Shown here: positions 25,289-33,809 of the stretch, piece after piece
How positions within the stretch are numbered: position 1 is the first letter of the stretch
Layout: each line of letters begins with the position of its first letter
Assembly: GCA_002686945.1 (NCBI GenBank)
Contig: NYYZ01000033.1
Location: 1 to 37,114 of the forward strand
Length of the DNA: 37,114 bases
Origin: Planctomycetota bacterium
GTDB taxonomy: Bacteria > Planctomycetota > UBA1135 > GCA-002686595
Direction of reading: 5' to 3'
Program-made: the position numbers and the translations under genes
Notes under the pieces: model-generated
Told to the model about the DNA's origin: nothing
What the model saw: the letters and a program-made list of their open reading frames with translations, nothing else
Databases searched by the model: none

Positions 25289-26529
25289 CCCACGCCATTC
25301 ACGATTTTGCTGCCAAGCTGCGCGGGAACCGGGCCCAGCCAATGCTTGTCTCCTATGTGCAGTGGCGTAGGGCACTCAAGGCCAATGCTGAGGGCGAACA
25401 GGTAACCAACCAAGAAACCAACGGATCTGCCCCTCCGATTCCCGGACAAGCTCCGATCTCAATCAACCTGGACCTGACCACCGCCTGCAACTACCGCTGC
25501 ACGCACTGCATCGACTGGGATGTGCTGAACGGCCGCGAGAAGTTCGTGGATCAGGACCTCTTTGATTCCTTACGCGCCATGCGCGAGCACGGTCTGGCTT
25601 CGGTGATCTTGATCGGTGGCGGTGAGCCGACCCTGCACCCGCTCTTTGAAGATGTAGTGCGCTTCATCAAACGCGACCTGGGTCTGGCATTAGCGATTGT
25701 CTCCAACGGAAGCCGCCCAGATCGCTTGACCCAGGCGGCGGCAGAGATGACAAAAGGCGATTGGATTCGCCTCAGCCTGGATGCGGGCTCCAACGAGTTG
25801 TTCCGGGCCATGCACCGACCAAACGATCCCAAGCTCAACCTGGACACGATCTGTGCGGCGATTCCCGACATGCGGGCAGCCGGTCCCCTGGTCACGCTGG
25901 GCTACAGCTTTGTGGTCACCTGGGAAGGAGCTTCGCGAGATGAAGAGTCGATCTTGGAAAATGTGGACGAGATAGTCTCAGCCGCGGAACGCGCCAAGCG
26001 AGCGGGGTTCGACTACATTGGGTACAAGCCCGTACTAGGTCGCGCAGAGGACGGCGCCGAGGTGATGGATCCCTCCACCATGGCCGCCCAGGTGCAAGCG
26101 GTTGCCAAACGCATCCGCGATGAGGTCAACCGCGCCCGCGAGTTGGAGGACGAGAGCTTCACGGTGTACGAGAGCATCAACCTGGCCCTCTTGGAAGAAG
26201 GTAATTGGACCGAAGCAACACGTCAGCCAAGAACCTGCCACATGCAGGCCCTGCGACAAGTGCTCTCGCCCTTGGGTTTGTACAACTGCCCAGCACACCG
26301 CGGCGTTGACAAGGCCCGCATCGGTCCCGCCAACGCCTGGGCTACGCCCGAAGACCGGGCCCAAACCCGCGCAGCGACTGAAGGATTGCTCAAGACCTTC
26401 GATGCCTCGGTTGAGTGCGCGTCGGTCACTTGCCTCTACCATTCGGTGAACTGGTGGATCGAAGATCTCATTGCGAACCCGGATATGCCCATCCCCATGG
26501 ACCTTGAAGCGGGGGATCCTTTCCTATGA
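25285..26529 (+). CDS. Radical SAM enzyme with extra C-terminal cysteines
   Basis: A 414-residue radical SAM enzyme. The 4Fe-4S motif is CNYRCTHC (Cys68, Cys72, Cys75), preceded by ISINLDLTTA. GGGEPTLHP is the SAM-binding GGE motif. The C-terminal part has several conserved-looking Cys (CHMQALRQ, NCPAHRG, ECASVTC), suggesting a SPASM- or twitch-like auxiliary cluster. The substrate is unknown; neighbours point to a small molecule such as a sugar or nucleotide rather than a peptide. The start ATG at 25285 overlaps the upstream stop (ATGA), and its own stop overlaps the next start (ATGA). An earlier frame from 25249 is less likely. Confidence 0.87.
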   Translation: MTHAIHDFAAKLRGNRAQPMLVSYVQWRRALKANAEGEQVTNQETNGSAPPIPGQAPISINLDLTTACNYRCTHCIDWDVLNGREKFVDQDLFDSLRAMREHGLASVILIGGGEPTLHPLFEDVVRFIKRDLGLALAIVSNGSRPDRLTQAAAEMTKGDWIRLSLDAGSNELFRAMHRPNDPKLNLDTICAAIPDMRAAGPLVTLGYSFVVTWEGASRDEESILENVDEIVSAAERAKRAGFDYIGYKPVLGRAEDGAEVMDPSTMAAQVQAVAKRIRDEVNRARELEDESFTVYESINLALLEEGNWTEATRQPRTCHMQALRQVLSPLGLYNCPAHRGVDKARIGPANAWATPEDRAQTRAATEGLLKTFDASVECASVTCLYHSVNWWIEDLIANPDMPIPMDLEAGDPFL

Positions 26530-27011
26530 GCGCCCTGATCCGATTGGACCCCAACGCCGCCCATGAACACCTGACCCAACTCCCCGGGGCCCCCACCATC
26601 GGGCTCGCTGTGGGCTGCTTCGACCTCCTGCATGTGGGCCATATACGCATGTTGGTTGCAGCCCGCGAATTCGTGGACTGCATCGTTGTGGCCCTCAACA
26701 CAGACGCCAGCGTACAAGGTCTAAAGGGACCGAATCGCCCTCTGGTCATGCTCAACGACAGAGCCGAGCTCCTCAGCGCACTGCACTGCGTTGATCTGAT
26801 CACCAGCTTCAATGAACCCACTGCCGAATCCCTGATTGACCTGCTGCAGCCCGCTGCCCTGATCAAGGGAACCGACCGCACCCTGGAAACAGTCCCGGAA
26901 GCATCCCAAATGAAATCGATCGGAGGTCAGGTCCTCTTTCTCGGAGATCCAAAGACCCGCTCTTCGACAGAACTCGCCTCACGGGCAGAGACTGGGAAGG
27001 CAACCTCCTAG
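26526..27011 (+). CDS. HxGH nucleotidyltransferase, RfaE2/TagD-like
   Basis: A 161-residue cytidylyltransferase-like enzyme. GCFDLLHVGHIRML contains the HxGH signature (His36, His39), VALNTDASVQGLKGPNRPL follows, and ALIKGTDRT with KTRSSTEL at the end matches the ordering in heptose-1-phosphate adenylyltransferase (RfaE2). Such enzymes join a sugar- or alditol-phosphate to AMP or CMP with release of pyrophosphate. It is last in the coupled operon, and its stop codon overlaps that of tonB on the other strand. The exact substrate cannot be stated. Confidence 0.85.
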   Translation: MSALIRLDPNAAHEHLTQLPGAPTIGLAVGCFDLLHVGHIRMLVAAREFVDCIVVALNTDASVQGLKGPNRPLVMLNDRAELLSALHCVDLITSFNEPTAESLIDLLQPAALIKGTDRTLETVPEASQMKSIGGQVLFLGDPKTRSSTELASRAETGKATS

Positions 27012-27799
27012 GGCACGTAACGGATCGTCTTGTGCACCACAGCCTCCACCGGCTCGCCATTCTTCTGTGCCGGACGGTAGCGCCAGGACCAGACAGAGCG
27101 GGCTGCGTTTTCGATCAGCGTGCGGTTACCAGTAGAAGAGATAATCTCCACGCCTCGGACCCTGCCGTCATCACCAACGGTGATCGCCAGACGAACCTCA
27201 GCCGAAATCTTGGAACGAGCGGCCCATGCCGGGTAAGGAGGCTCTTCGCATTGACCGGGGATTTGTTCAGGTGCATCAAGAGCTGTCTGCTGTCCCTGAG
27301 AAGCCTCGGGGGTAGGCTCTTCGGGCGCAGGCACGCTGGGCACGGGAGTCCGCTCGGGAGTCAAGCGCAGATGGGGATCGACGGTAGCGAAGGGCTCCGA
27401 ATCTGCAGCGGGAAGGAGATCCCTCGGACTGGGCGCGGGGGGGATTTCCGGGGGAAAGGACGGCTCGACTTCGGGGAACACGAGGTCATCAAGTTCTGCG
27501 CCAGGATCGAGAGAGTCGCTTGAAGATTCAGGGAGGGGCGGAAGGGATTCCTCGGGTTCAGGTGCAAGGTCAATGGGCGCTGACGCGGGCTCGCTGAAGG
27601 GAACAATTGAGGCTGTGGACTGGCGTTGGGGCACGCCCCTTGCCGGGTTGGGCACAAAGGGGATCCAGCCCACGAGGGTCCCCAGCACCAGAAGATGCAA
27701 CCCGGCGGAGGCCAACAGAAAGCGCCGCCCCGGAGCCTCGGAGGGGCTTGGGTTGTACCCCTGGTAGGGGTTCTGGGGGGACTTGCTCACGCGGGGCAT
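27008..27799 (-). CDS. tonB: Energy transducer TonB
   Basis: A 263-residue TonB-type protein. A short cytoplasmic tail is followed by one transmembrane helix (FLLASAGLHLLVLGTLVGW), a long Pro/Glu-rich periplasmic spacer, and the C-terminal TonB domain (PPYPAWAARSKISAEVRLAI, VGDDGRVRGVEIISSTGN, and a final WRYRPAQKNGEPVEA). It transfers proton-motive energy to outer-membrane receptors. ExbB and ExbD are not in the window. The start could be 27799 or 27808. It is divergent from a TonB-dependent receptor gene, a natural partner, with a candidate operator between. Confidence 0.88.
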   Translation of the reverse strand: MPRVSKSPQNPYQGYNPSPSEAPGRRFLLASAGLHLLVLGTLVGWIPFVPNPARGVPQRQSTASIVPFSEPASAPIDLAPEPEESLPPLPESSSDSLDPGAELDDLVFPEVEPSFPPEIPPAPSPRDLLPAADSEPFATVDPHLRLTPERTPVPSVPAPEEPTPEASQGQQTALDAPEQIPGQCEEPPYPAWAARSKISAEVRLAITVGDDGRVRGVEIISSTGNRTLIENAARSVWSWRYRPAQKNGEPVEAVVHKTIRYVP

Positions 27800-27836
27800 G
27801 GACTGCATACCCTACGGACCAGTCCTGGGGTCGGTT

Positions 27837-27853
27837 CTTATCAATTCCATAAG
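27837..27853. promoter_or_regulatory. Inverted repeat CTTAT-N7-ATAAG, candidate metal-regulator operator
   Basis: An AT-rich inverted repeat in the otherwise GC-rich tonB/receptor intergenic region, 38 bp from tonB and 113 bp from the receptor start. Position and base composition would fit a Fur- or Zur-like operator controlling both genes, but it does not match the Fur consensus closely. Confidence 0.3.
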
Positions 27854-27965
27854 GCAGTACCCTGCTGATCCTGAACCCACGCTGGGCTCGCCCGTTGGGG
27901 ATGCAACTCCAGGCAGCAACACCCTCGCCCCACAGCCCCACCCCCCCTTCCTGCGCTGCACCCCC

Positions 27966-30077
27966 ATGATTCGACCGTCTACCCTGGCGCTCAGCCTGCT
28001 CGTCTGCAGCAGTCGCCTCTTGGCGATGCAACAGCCCGCGACCGGTCAGGAGCAAGGCCCCCCTGAGGATGTGCTCATCATCACCCCCAGCGGCACCCCC
28101 ACGCCGGCCCTGGACCTGCCCTGGAGCCTGGAAGTCGTGCCCCAGGAGGTTTTCAGTGAGCGCAATCATCGTACCGTTCCCAGTGCGCTCAGGGATCTGC
28201 CCGGAGTCATGGTCCAAAAGACCAGCCATGGCCAGGCCTCGCCGTACATCCGCGGCTTTACGGGCTTTCAGAACCTGGCCCTGATCGATGGTGTACGACT
28301 CAACAACTCGGTCTTTCGCTCGGGCCCCAATCAATACTGGGGCACCATCGATCCTTTCACAGTGGAACAATTGGAGCTGATCAAAGGGCCCGCTTCCGTG
28401 CGCTGGGGATCGGATTCCATTGGTGGCACCCTGAATGTGATCACGCGCTCGCCCTATGCCTGGGAAGAAGGTGTGGGTGGCGCACTTGAATATCGCTGGG
28501 CCGATGCAGAGAACACCAACCAAGGCCGCTTTGAGGTCAGCGCCAGCAATGGCAGCACCACGGGCGTGCTGGTTGGTTTCAGCGCCAAGGATTTCGGGGA
28601 CTTGCGCGGCGGGAGCGAAGTCGGCCTGCAGCCAGGGACCGGCTACGACGAACAGGACGCAGACTTCAAGCTCGAACATTATCTGGAGGATGGAAGCCGC
28701 TGGTCTGTAGTCCACCAAAGGGTTCGCCAAAACGATGTACCTCGCACCCACAAGACAATCTGGGGCACCAACTGGGAGGGGTTGAGCAACGGCAGCGATC
28801 TCAAACGTACCCTCGACCAGGAACGCGACCTGACCTATGTGCAATTCCAGACTGACGCTGCGTTTGGTTTCTTTGACACCAGCACCACCAGCGTCTCGCT
28901 TCATCGTCAGGCAGAGGAGCGCGACCGCATCAAGTCCAACGGCAGCCAGCAGTTCCAAGGATTCGAGGTCAATACACTGGGTCTCTTCCAGCACTTTGCC
29001 AAGGATTCGAGGCTGGGGAAGCTGACCTTGGGGGCTGATGTCTATCTGGATGATGTTAGCTCGTTCCTCGACAAGGGCAGCAGCCAGACCGCCGCGGATG
29101 ACATTCAGGGACCGGTGGCGGACGACGCAAGCTACCTCACCAGTGGGCTGTTTGTGGAAGACCGCATCACCCTCAGCGAGCGTATGGACCTGACCCTCGG
29201 AGTGCGCCTGGCCCATGCCCGCGTGGACGCCAACGAGGTGCGCGATCCTGTGACCGATACCCAGATTTCCATCAAAGACGATTGGACTGCGCTCCTGGGC
29301 TCGGCCCGCATGAGCTACGCCTTGCCAGAACAATCCGCGAAGCTCTTTGGGGGCATCAGCCAGGGCTTCCGCGCCCCGAACCTGTCTGACCTGACGCGTT
29401 TTGATTCCAGTCGCTCCAACGAGTTCGAGATTCCAAGCCCAGGCCTCAATCCAGAGAACAGCACATCCTTCGAAGTGGGTATCAAACATTCATCCGAACG
29501 CGCCAAGACCCAAGCCGCATTGTTCTACACCGACATCCAAGACGGCATCGTGCGAGTGCCCACGGGCAACACCAACATCGATGGTGATGCAGAGATCACC
29601 AAGGCGAATGTGGGTGACGGTCACATCTTCGGCCTGGAGTTCTCGGGGTCATTGGCCCTGACCGACGACTTTACTGCCTTCGGCAACCTGACCTGGATGG
29701 AAGGCAAGCAAGACACCTACCCCACCTCCGCTCCAGTGGCCGTTGAAGAAAATATCGATCGTCTGATGCCCCTCACCCTGATGACCGGTGCACGGTGGGA
29801 CGCATCGGAGTCCTCCCTCTGGATCGAGTTCCTGATCCGCGCTGCGGCCAAGGCCGACCGCCTCAATACCCGGGACGAAGCAGACGACACCCGCATCCCC
29901 GAGGGGGGTACACCGGCCTATGTCACGGCCCACCTGGCTCTGGGGTACCAACTCTCCCGGGATGTGACCCTGCGGATGGGGCTCAACAATATCACCAACG
30001 AGGATTACCGTATCCATGGCTCGGGGGTGAACCAGGCGGGGCGAAACCTCTACCTGGGTCTGCGCTGGTCCTTCTGA
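27966..30077 (+). CDS. TonB-dependent outer-membrane receptor
   Basis: A 703-residue receptor. The signal peptide is MIRPSTLALSLLVCSSRLLA. A TonB box-like EDVLIITPSG precedes the plug domain: VPSALRDLPGVMVQKTSHGQ, SPYIRGFTGFQNLALIDGVR, and VEQLELIKGPASVRWGSD with GGTLNVITR. About twenty beta-strands follow, and the chain ends in YLGLRWSF with the terminal Phe used for barrel assembly. The plug resembles heme, siderophore or vitamin B12 receptors. The ATG at 27966 is chosen because the earlier open frame (from 27783) overlaps tonB. The ligand is unknown. Confidence 0.92.
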   Translation: MIRPSTLALSLLVCSSRLLAMQQPATGQEQGPPEDVLIITPSGTPTPALDLPWSLEVVPQEVFSERNHRTVPSALRDLPGVMVQKTSHGQASPYIRGFTGFQNLALIDGVRLNNSVFRSGPNQYWGTIDPFTVEQLELIKGPASVRWGSDSIGGTLNVITRSPYAWEEGVGGALEYRWADAENTNQGRFEVSASNGSTTGVLVGFSAKDFGDLRGGSEVGLQPGTGYDEQDADFKLEHYLEDGSRWSVVHQRVRQNDVPRTHKTIWGTNWEGLSNGSDLKRTLDQERDLTYVQFQTDAAFGFFDTSTTSVSLHRQAEERDRIKSNGSQQFQGFEVNTLGLFQHFAKDSRLGKLTLGADVYLDDVSSFLDKGSSQTAADDIQGPVADDASYLTSGLFVEDRITLSERMDLTLGVRLAHARVDANEVRDPVTDTQISIKDDWTALLGSARMSYALPEQSAKLFGGISQGFRAPNLSDLTRFDSSRSNEFEIPSPGLNPENSTSFEVGIKHSSERAKTQAALFYTDIQDGIVRVPTGNTNIDGDAEITKANVGDGHIFGLEFSGSLALTDDFTAFGNLTWMEGKQDTYPTSAPVAVEENIDRLMPLTLMTGARWDASESSLWIEFLIRAAAKADRLNTRDEADDTRIPEGGTPAYVTAHLALGYQLSRDVTLRMGLNNITNEDYRIHGSGVNQAGRNLYLGLRWSF

Positions 30078-30127
30078 TACCAAGGAACCCAGCAACCTAG
30101 ACTCCTTGCACGCAACACGACAATTAG

Positions 30128-30319
30128 AACTACACCAAGTGCAATAATCCTGAGTTCGAGGCCGACCAATTTGCTGCCACAAGCGGCGGTGTTTCGAAGT
30201 TCTTCAACCTGCAGAACAAGAAGTTCAGCGTGATGACCTGCACCCGCTGGCAATACATCGAGATCAGTCAATCAAGCACCAGCGGCCTGGAGAATGTGTT
30301 TGATTTCCTGAGCGGCTAA
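30128..30319 (+). pseudogene. Decayed zinc-ribbon protein (COG3478-like)
   Basis: A 63-codon frame without start matches small zinc-ribbon proteins: NNPEFEADQFAATSGG, SKFFNLQNKKFSVMTC and SSTSGLENVFDFLSG, ending at TAA 30317-30319. Two of the four zinc-binding Cys are lost. The first CxxC reads Y-T-K-C (TAC in place of TGC) and the second reads C-T-R-W (TGG in place of TGC). A TAG lies just upstream in frame. The matching is from memory of the family; decay is inferred from the lost ligands and missing start. Confidence 0.65.
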
Positions 30320-30477
30320 GGGCTCCTGGGATCAAGAAATGGCCGCTGAGAACCCTCCAGACGTGCCCTACGGGGTCTTTCGGTCCCGAGAATCCGAACC
30401 TCTTTGCCCACTTCCGGCCAAAAACCAACGTATACTCAAGAGGACTCGCGCAAGAACTCCTGTCTGGACCTCTGCCC

Positions 30478-30957
30478 ATGAACCCCCTTCAATTGATCCC
30501 CAAGACCTGGCTCGCCTGGCTGCTTGTGCCCCTAATGGCATTGGGTGGAGTGCGTGCGCACATCTGTGGATGCGGTCAGAGTGCGGCGGCGCAAGTGTTG
30601 GGAATTGAAGGAACCTTGGAGCTGCGCTCCTGCTGTGACGAGAGTGGCGTGCTCGAGACCACGAGCGCAACCCAGCCTTCCTGCTGTAAGACCGAGCACC
30701 AATATCCCCTGGATGGCTCAACCGGTGAGCAGCCCGATGATTGCCAGTGCTTGATCGTTGGTTGTGACTCCAGCGCAATGCCCGAGACCACTGCGCCCGC
30801 TTCGCCTGAATTTGTGGACCTGCTGCCGCTGGCAGTGAACTCGTGGTGCATGCTCGCCCCGTGTCAGGCCGAATTCACCACGACTGCAACACGCCATGGA
30901 CCAAAACGGTCCTTGGGACGGCCACTATTCCTGGCCTTCTGCTCGTTCCGCTGTTGA
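30478..30957 (+). CDS. Cys-rich secreted protein next to a metal-efflux locus
   Basis: A 159-residue protein with an N-terminal signal or anchor (LAWLLVPLMALGGVRA) and 13 Cys, arranged as CGC, SCCD, SCCK, DCQC, GCD, then single Cys near the end. The C-terminus is a second hydrophobic stretch (PLFLAFCSFRC). The paired Cys could bind soft metals such as copper or form disulfides. It lies upstream of the decayed TolC/CusA genes on the same strand and may have belonged to that operon. I do not recognise a family. Confidence 0.65.
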   Translation: MNPLQLIPKTWLAWLLVPLMALGGVRAHICGCGQSAAAQVLGIEGTLELRSCCDESGVLETTSATQPSCCKTEHQYPLDGSTGEQPDDCQCLIVGCDSSAMPETTAPASPEFVDLLPLAVNSWCMLAPCQAEFTTTATRHGPKRSLGRPLFLAFCSFRC

Positions 30958-30990
30958 GGAGAGCGCTCCCTGTGAGGAGCTGCGTCTGGC

Positions 30991-31055
30991 TGACCTCTGA
31001 TTGAGGTCATACCACTGTTCCCGTTCCGCGGGAGATCTGTAGGTCCAGCACCTAC
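30991..31055. promoter_or_regulatory. Two hairpins in the gap before the TolC remnant
   Basis: TGACCTC / GAGGTCA with a TGATT loop (30991-31009) and GTAGGT / ACCTAC with a CCAGC loop (31039-31055). Either could be a terminator for the Cys-rich gene or an operator for the metal locus. Spacing does not fit a MerR-type promoter. Confidence 0.3.
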
Positions 31056-31150
31056 GCCCGCGTCCGAAACGGTCCCAGGCGTTGTATCAGCGATTCACAG
31101 ACATCTCTACCACGAATTCTCCATCTCGAGCCGTCTGCATTCCACCCACT

Positions 31151-31711
31151 ATGAACCTTCAACTCATCGTTCCCATCCTGTACCTGACCCTGTGCAGTTG
31201 CGCCAGTCCTCCAAGGGATCTTGGCAGCCGCTTGGACAACTGGGACGAACGTCAGGCGGCTTTTGCCCAGGCACACGAGCGCAGCAACACGCCCTGGGCT
31301 TCAGACGCGAGTCTGCAGACGCTTCTGAATCACGCTCGGCGTCACAATCCGGGTTTGCGCGCAGCTTTTGAGCGTTGGAAGGGTTCCCTGGAAAAAGTCA
31401 CCAACGCCACAACGCTGCCCCGCCCGCGCCTGACCTTGGGCGCGTATCTGGCCAGTGTGGAGACCCGGACAGGTCCCATGCAGGGGCGCATCGGTTTCGC
31501 CCAGCCCCTACCGTGGCCCGGAAAACTCGCCGCAGCCGGAAAACTGGCCTTTGAACAGGCTGAAGCCATGCGCATGCAAGTCGAAGTGGAGCGCTTGATG
31601 CCTGGAACGGCGCAAGTTGTTACGGGTCAGTTGGCCCTACCTCTTGAATGGCCTGACGATTCTGCTGGTAGCGTCCATCCTGGCGACCCACTGGGAACCC
31701 CTGGGACCTGA
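31151..31711 (+). pseudogene. TolC-family outer-membrane factor, 3' end deleted
   Basis: A lipoprotein signal (LYLTLCSCASPP) is followed by the first ~120 residues of a TolC/CusC-type efflux channel: LLNHARRHNPGLRAAFERW, PRPRLTLGAYLASVET and QPLPWPGKLAAAGKLAFEQA. After EVERL (about 31597) the sequence changes abruptly into out-of-frame CusA DNA and stops at 31711. Intact relatives are over 400 residues. The rest of this gene, and presumably the membrane-fusion gene that should follow, have been deleted. Confidence 0.82.
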
Positions 31712-33671
31712 GCGGGGTGCCGTCCGGAACCTGGCTTTTGTACTTCTCGCCATCATTGGCTTGCTCTTGTTCTTCAATCTGTTCCTGCGGGTCTATGAAC
31801 CAATCCTGCGCTGGTGCTTGCGGCGCAAGGTTCTGTTCCTGTCCATGCCCGCGGTCCTGATGGTCATGGGTCTGATGGTGTGGCTGGGGACGGATCGTGT
31901 CTTGGGATTCATCCCGACTTCCCTGGTCAAGATGGGAGCAAACAAGGACGCGGTCTACTCAACGACCCTTTGGAGCAAGGCAAGGGATTCATTCCCAGGA
32001 CTAGGCAAGGAGTTCATGCCGCCTCTGGACGAGGGGTCATACCTCTTCATGCCCACCACCATGGCCCACGCCTCCATTGGCGAAGCGCTGGATGTATTGC
32101 AGAAACTGGACCAGGCAATTGAAAGCGTGCCCGAGGTGGAACTGGCCGTTGGCAAAATCGGACGGGTAGAAAGCGCCCTCGACCCCGCACCTGTTTCCAT
32201 GGTCGAGACCATCGTCAACTACAAGCCGGAGTTCATCCGCGATGGAAAAGGCAAGCGTATGAACTTCCGCTTCAATGAAGCAGAGGACGCCTATGTGCGC
32301 GATGATCATGGAAACCTGATCCCCGATGCCGGCGGTCGCCCCTTCCGCAACTGGCGCCCGCAGATCAGGGATGCTGACGACATTTGGGACGAGATCGTCA
32401 GTGCAGCCCGCCTGACCGGCACCGTAACCGCGCCCCGTCTGCAACCCATCGCCGCGCGGCTAGTGATGCTGGCCAGCGGCATGCGCGCCCCCATGGGCAT
32501 CAAAGTCCAGGGACCTTCCCTGGAAATCATCGAAGATGTAGGTTTTGAACTCGAAAGGTACCTCAAGGAGATCCCGGCGGTGAAAGCCGAGGCGACTTTC
32601 GCCGATCGCGTAGTGGGCAAGCCCTACCTGCTGATTGATGTGGACCGCAAAGCGGCGGGTCGTTATGGGGTGTCGATTGCCCAGGTGCAGTCGGTGATCG
32701 AGATCGCCCTGGGGGGACGGCGGGTAACCACCACGGTAGAAGGGCGTGAGCGTTACCCCGTACGGGTGCGTTACCAGCGCGAGCTACGAGACACCATCGA
32801 GAACATGGAGCGCATCCTGGTTCCCACCCAGAGTGAGGCCCAGATTCCCTTGAGCCAACTGGCGGAGATCAGGTACCTGCGGGGTCCGCAGATGATCAAG
32901 ACCGAGGACACCTTCCTGACTTCCTATGTAATCTTTGATCGGCAGCCTGGCCTGGCGGAGGTCGATGTGGTCGAGCTATGCCAGGACTACCTGCAAGGAA
33001 AAATCGACACTGGCGAATTCGTGCTCCCAGCAGGGGTTTCCTACACCTTCGCGGGTTCCTACCAGAACCAGGTCCGGGCTACAAAAACCCTCGCCGTGGT
33101 GCTTCCGCTGGCCCTGCTGCTGATCTTCTTGATCCTCTATTTCCAGTTCAGAGCGGTCTCCACGACCCTCATGGTCTTCAGCGGCGTGTTCGTCGCCTGG
33201 TCCGGCGGCTTCATCATGATCTGGCTCTATGGCACGCCCTGGTTCCTGGACTTTGAGCTGTTTGGAGTTCACATGCGCGAACTCTTCAGCGTGGGACCTT
33301 TGAATTTGAGCGTCGCAGTCTGGGTCGGATTCCTGGCCCTGTTTGGCATCGCCACGGACGACGGGGTGGTGATCGCCACCTACCTGGGCCAGTCTATTGA
33401 GAAACGAAAACCCAAGACCGTAAACGAGATTCGCGAAGCGGTCGTGGTTGCGGGCAAACGGCGCTGTCGTCCTTGCCTGATGACCTCAGCTACCACAATT
33501 CTGGCTCTGCTCCCAGTGTTGACCTCCAGTGGTCGAGGTGCGGATGTGATGATACCCATGGCGATTCCCTCTTTTGGAGGCATGTGCGTGGTGTTGATCA
33601 GCATGTTCCTGGTGCCGACCCTGTTCTGCTGGGTACAGGAACGACGATTGAAGACTGCGACTATCAAATAG
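31602..33671 (+). pseudogene. CusA/CzcA-type heavy-metal RND pump, 5' part deleted
   Basis: About 690 codons of the C-terminal part of a heavy-metal efflux pump of the long type found in Bacteroidetes and planctomycetes. It begins at a transmembrane segment (PYLLNGLTILLVASILAT). Then come GKEFMPPLDEGSYLFMPTTM, GRVESALDPAPVSMVETI, RNWRPQIRDADDIWDEIV, GMRAPMGIKVQGPSLEIIE, VGKPYLLIDVDR, LALLLIFLILYFQF, FGIATDDGVVIATYLGQ and TTILALLPVLTSSGRGAD. Roughly the first 500 or more residues are missing, with no proper start (first TTG at 31617). The remaining frame is long and undamaged, so the deletion is recent or the product is still made. It should not transport, lacking half of each pore and porter domain. 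Confidence 0.85.
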
Positions 33672-33716
33672 ATCCTTTCCAAACGGGGCACCCGCAGCGT
33701 TATTCTGTGTTCTCTT

Positions 33717-33789
33717 GCGGGACACCCCGCACACAGTGCCCCTGCGCGGAGTAACCCGCACACTGTTTCCCGCGCGGATTGTCCCGCGC
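33717..33789. repeat. Three tandem GC-rich hairpins
   Basis: Between the pump remnant and the next lipoprotein gene there are three similar hairpins in a row: GCGGG-ACAC-CCCGC (33717-33730), GCGG-AGTAAC-CCGC (33746-33759) and GCGCGG-ATTGTC-CCGCGC (33772-33789). The spacers are similar (ACACAGTG and ACACTGTT). The unit is about 28 bp with CCCGCACAC and GCGCGGA cores. It may act as a terminator or RNA-stability element. Confidence 0.6.
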
Positions 33790-33809
33790 TCACCAACCCG
33801 ATCACTCCC

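Noticed and set aside
27570..29489. Long 639-codon minus-strand open frame opposite tonB and the receptor
   Set aside because: The plus-strand receptor is a clear family member in full length. The antisense frame has no recognisable domains and is a product of GC-rich codon structure.
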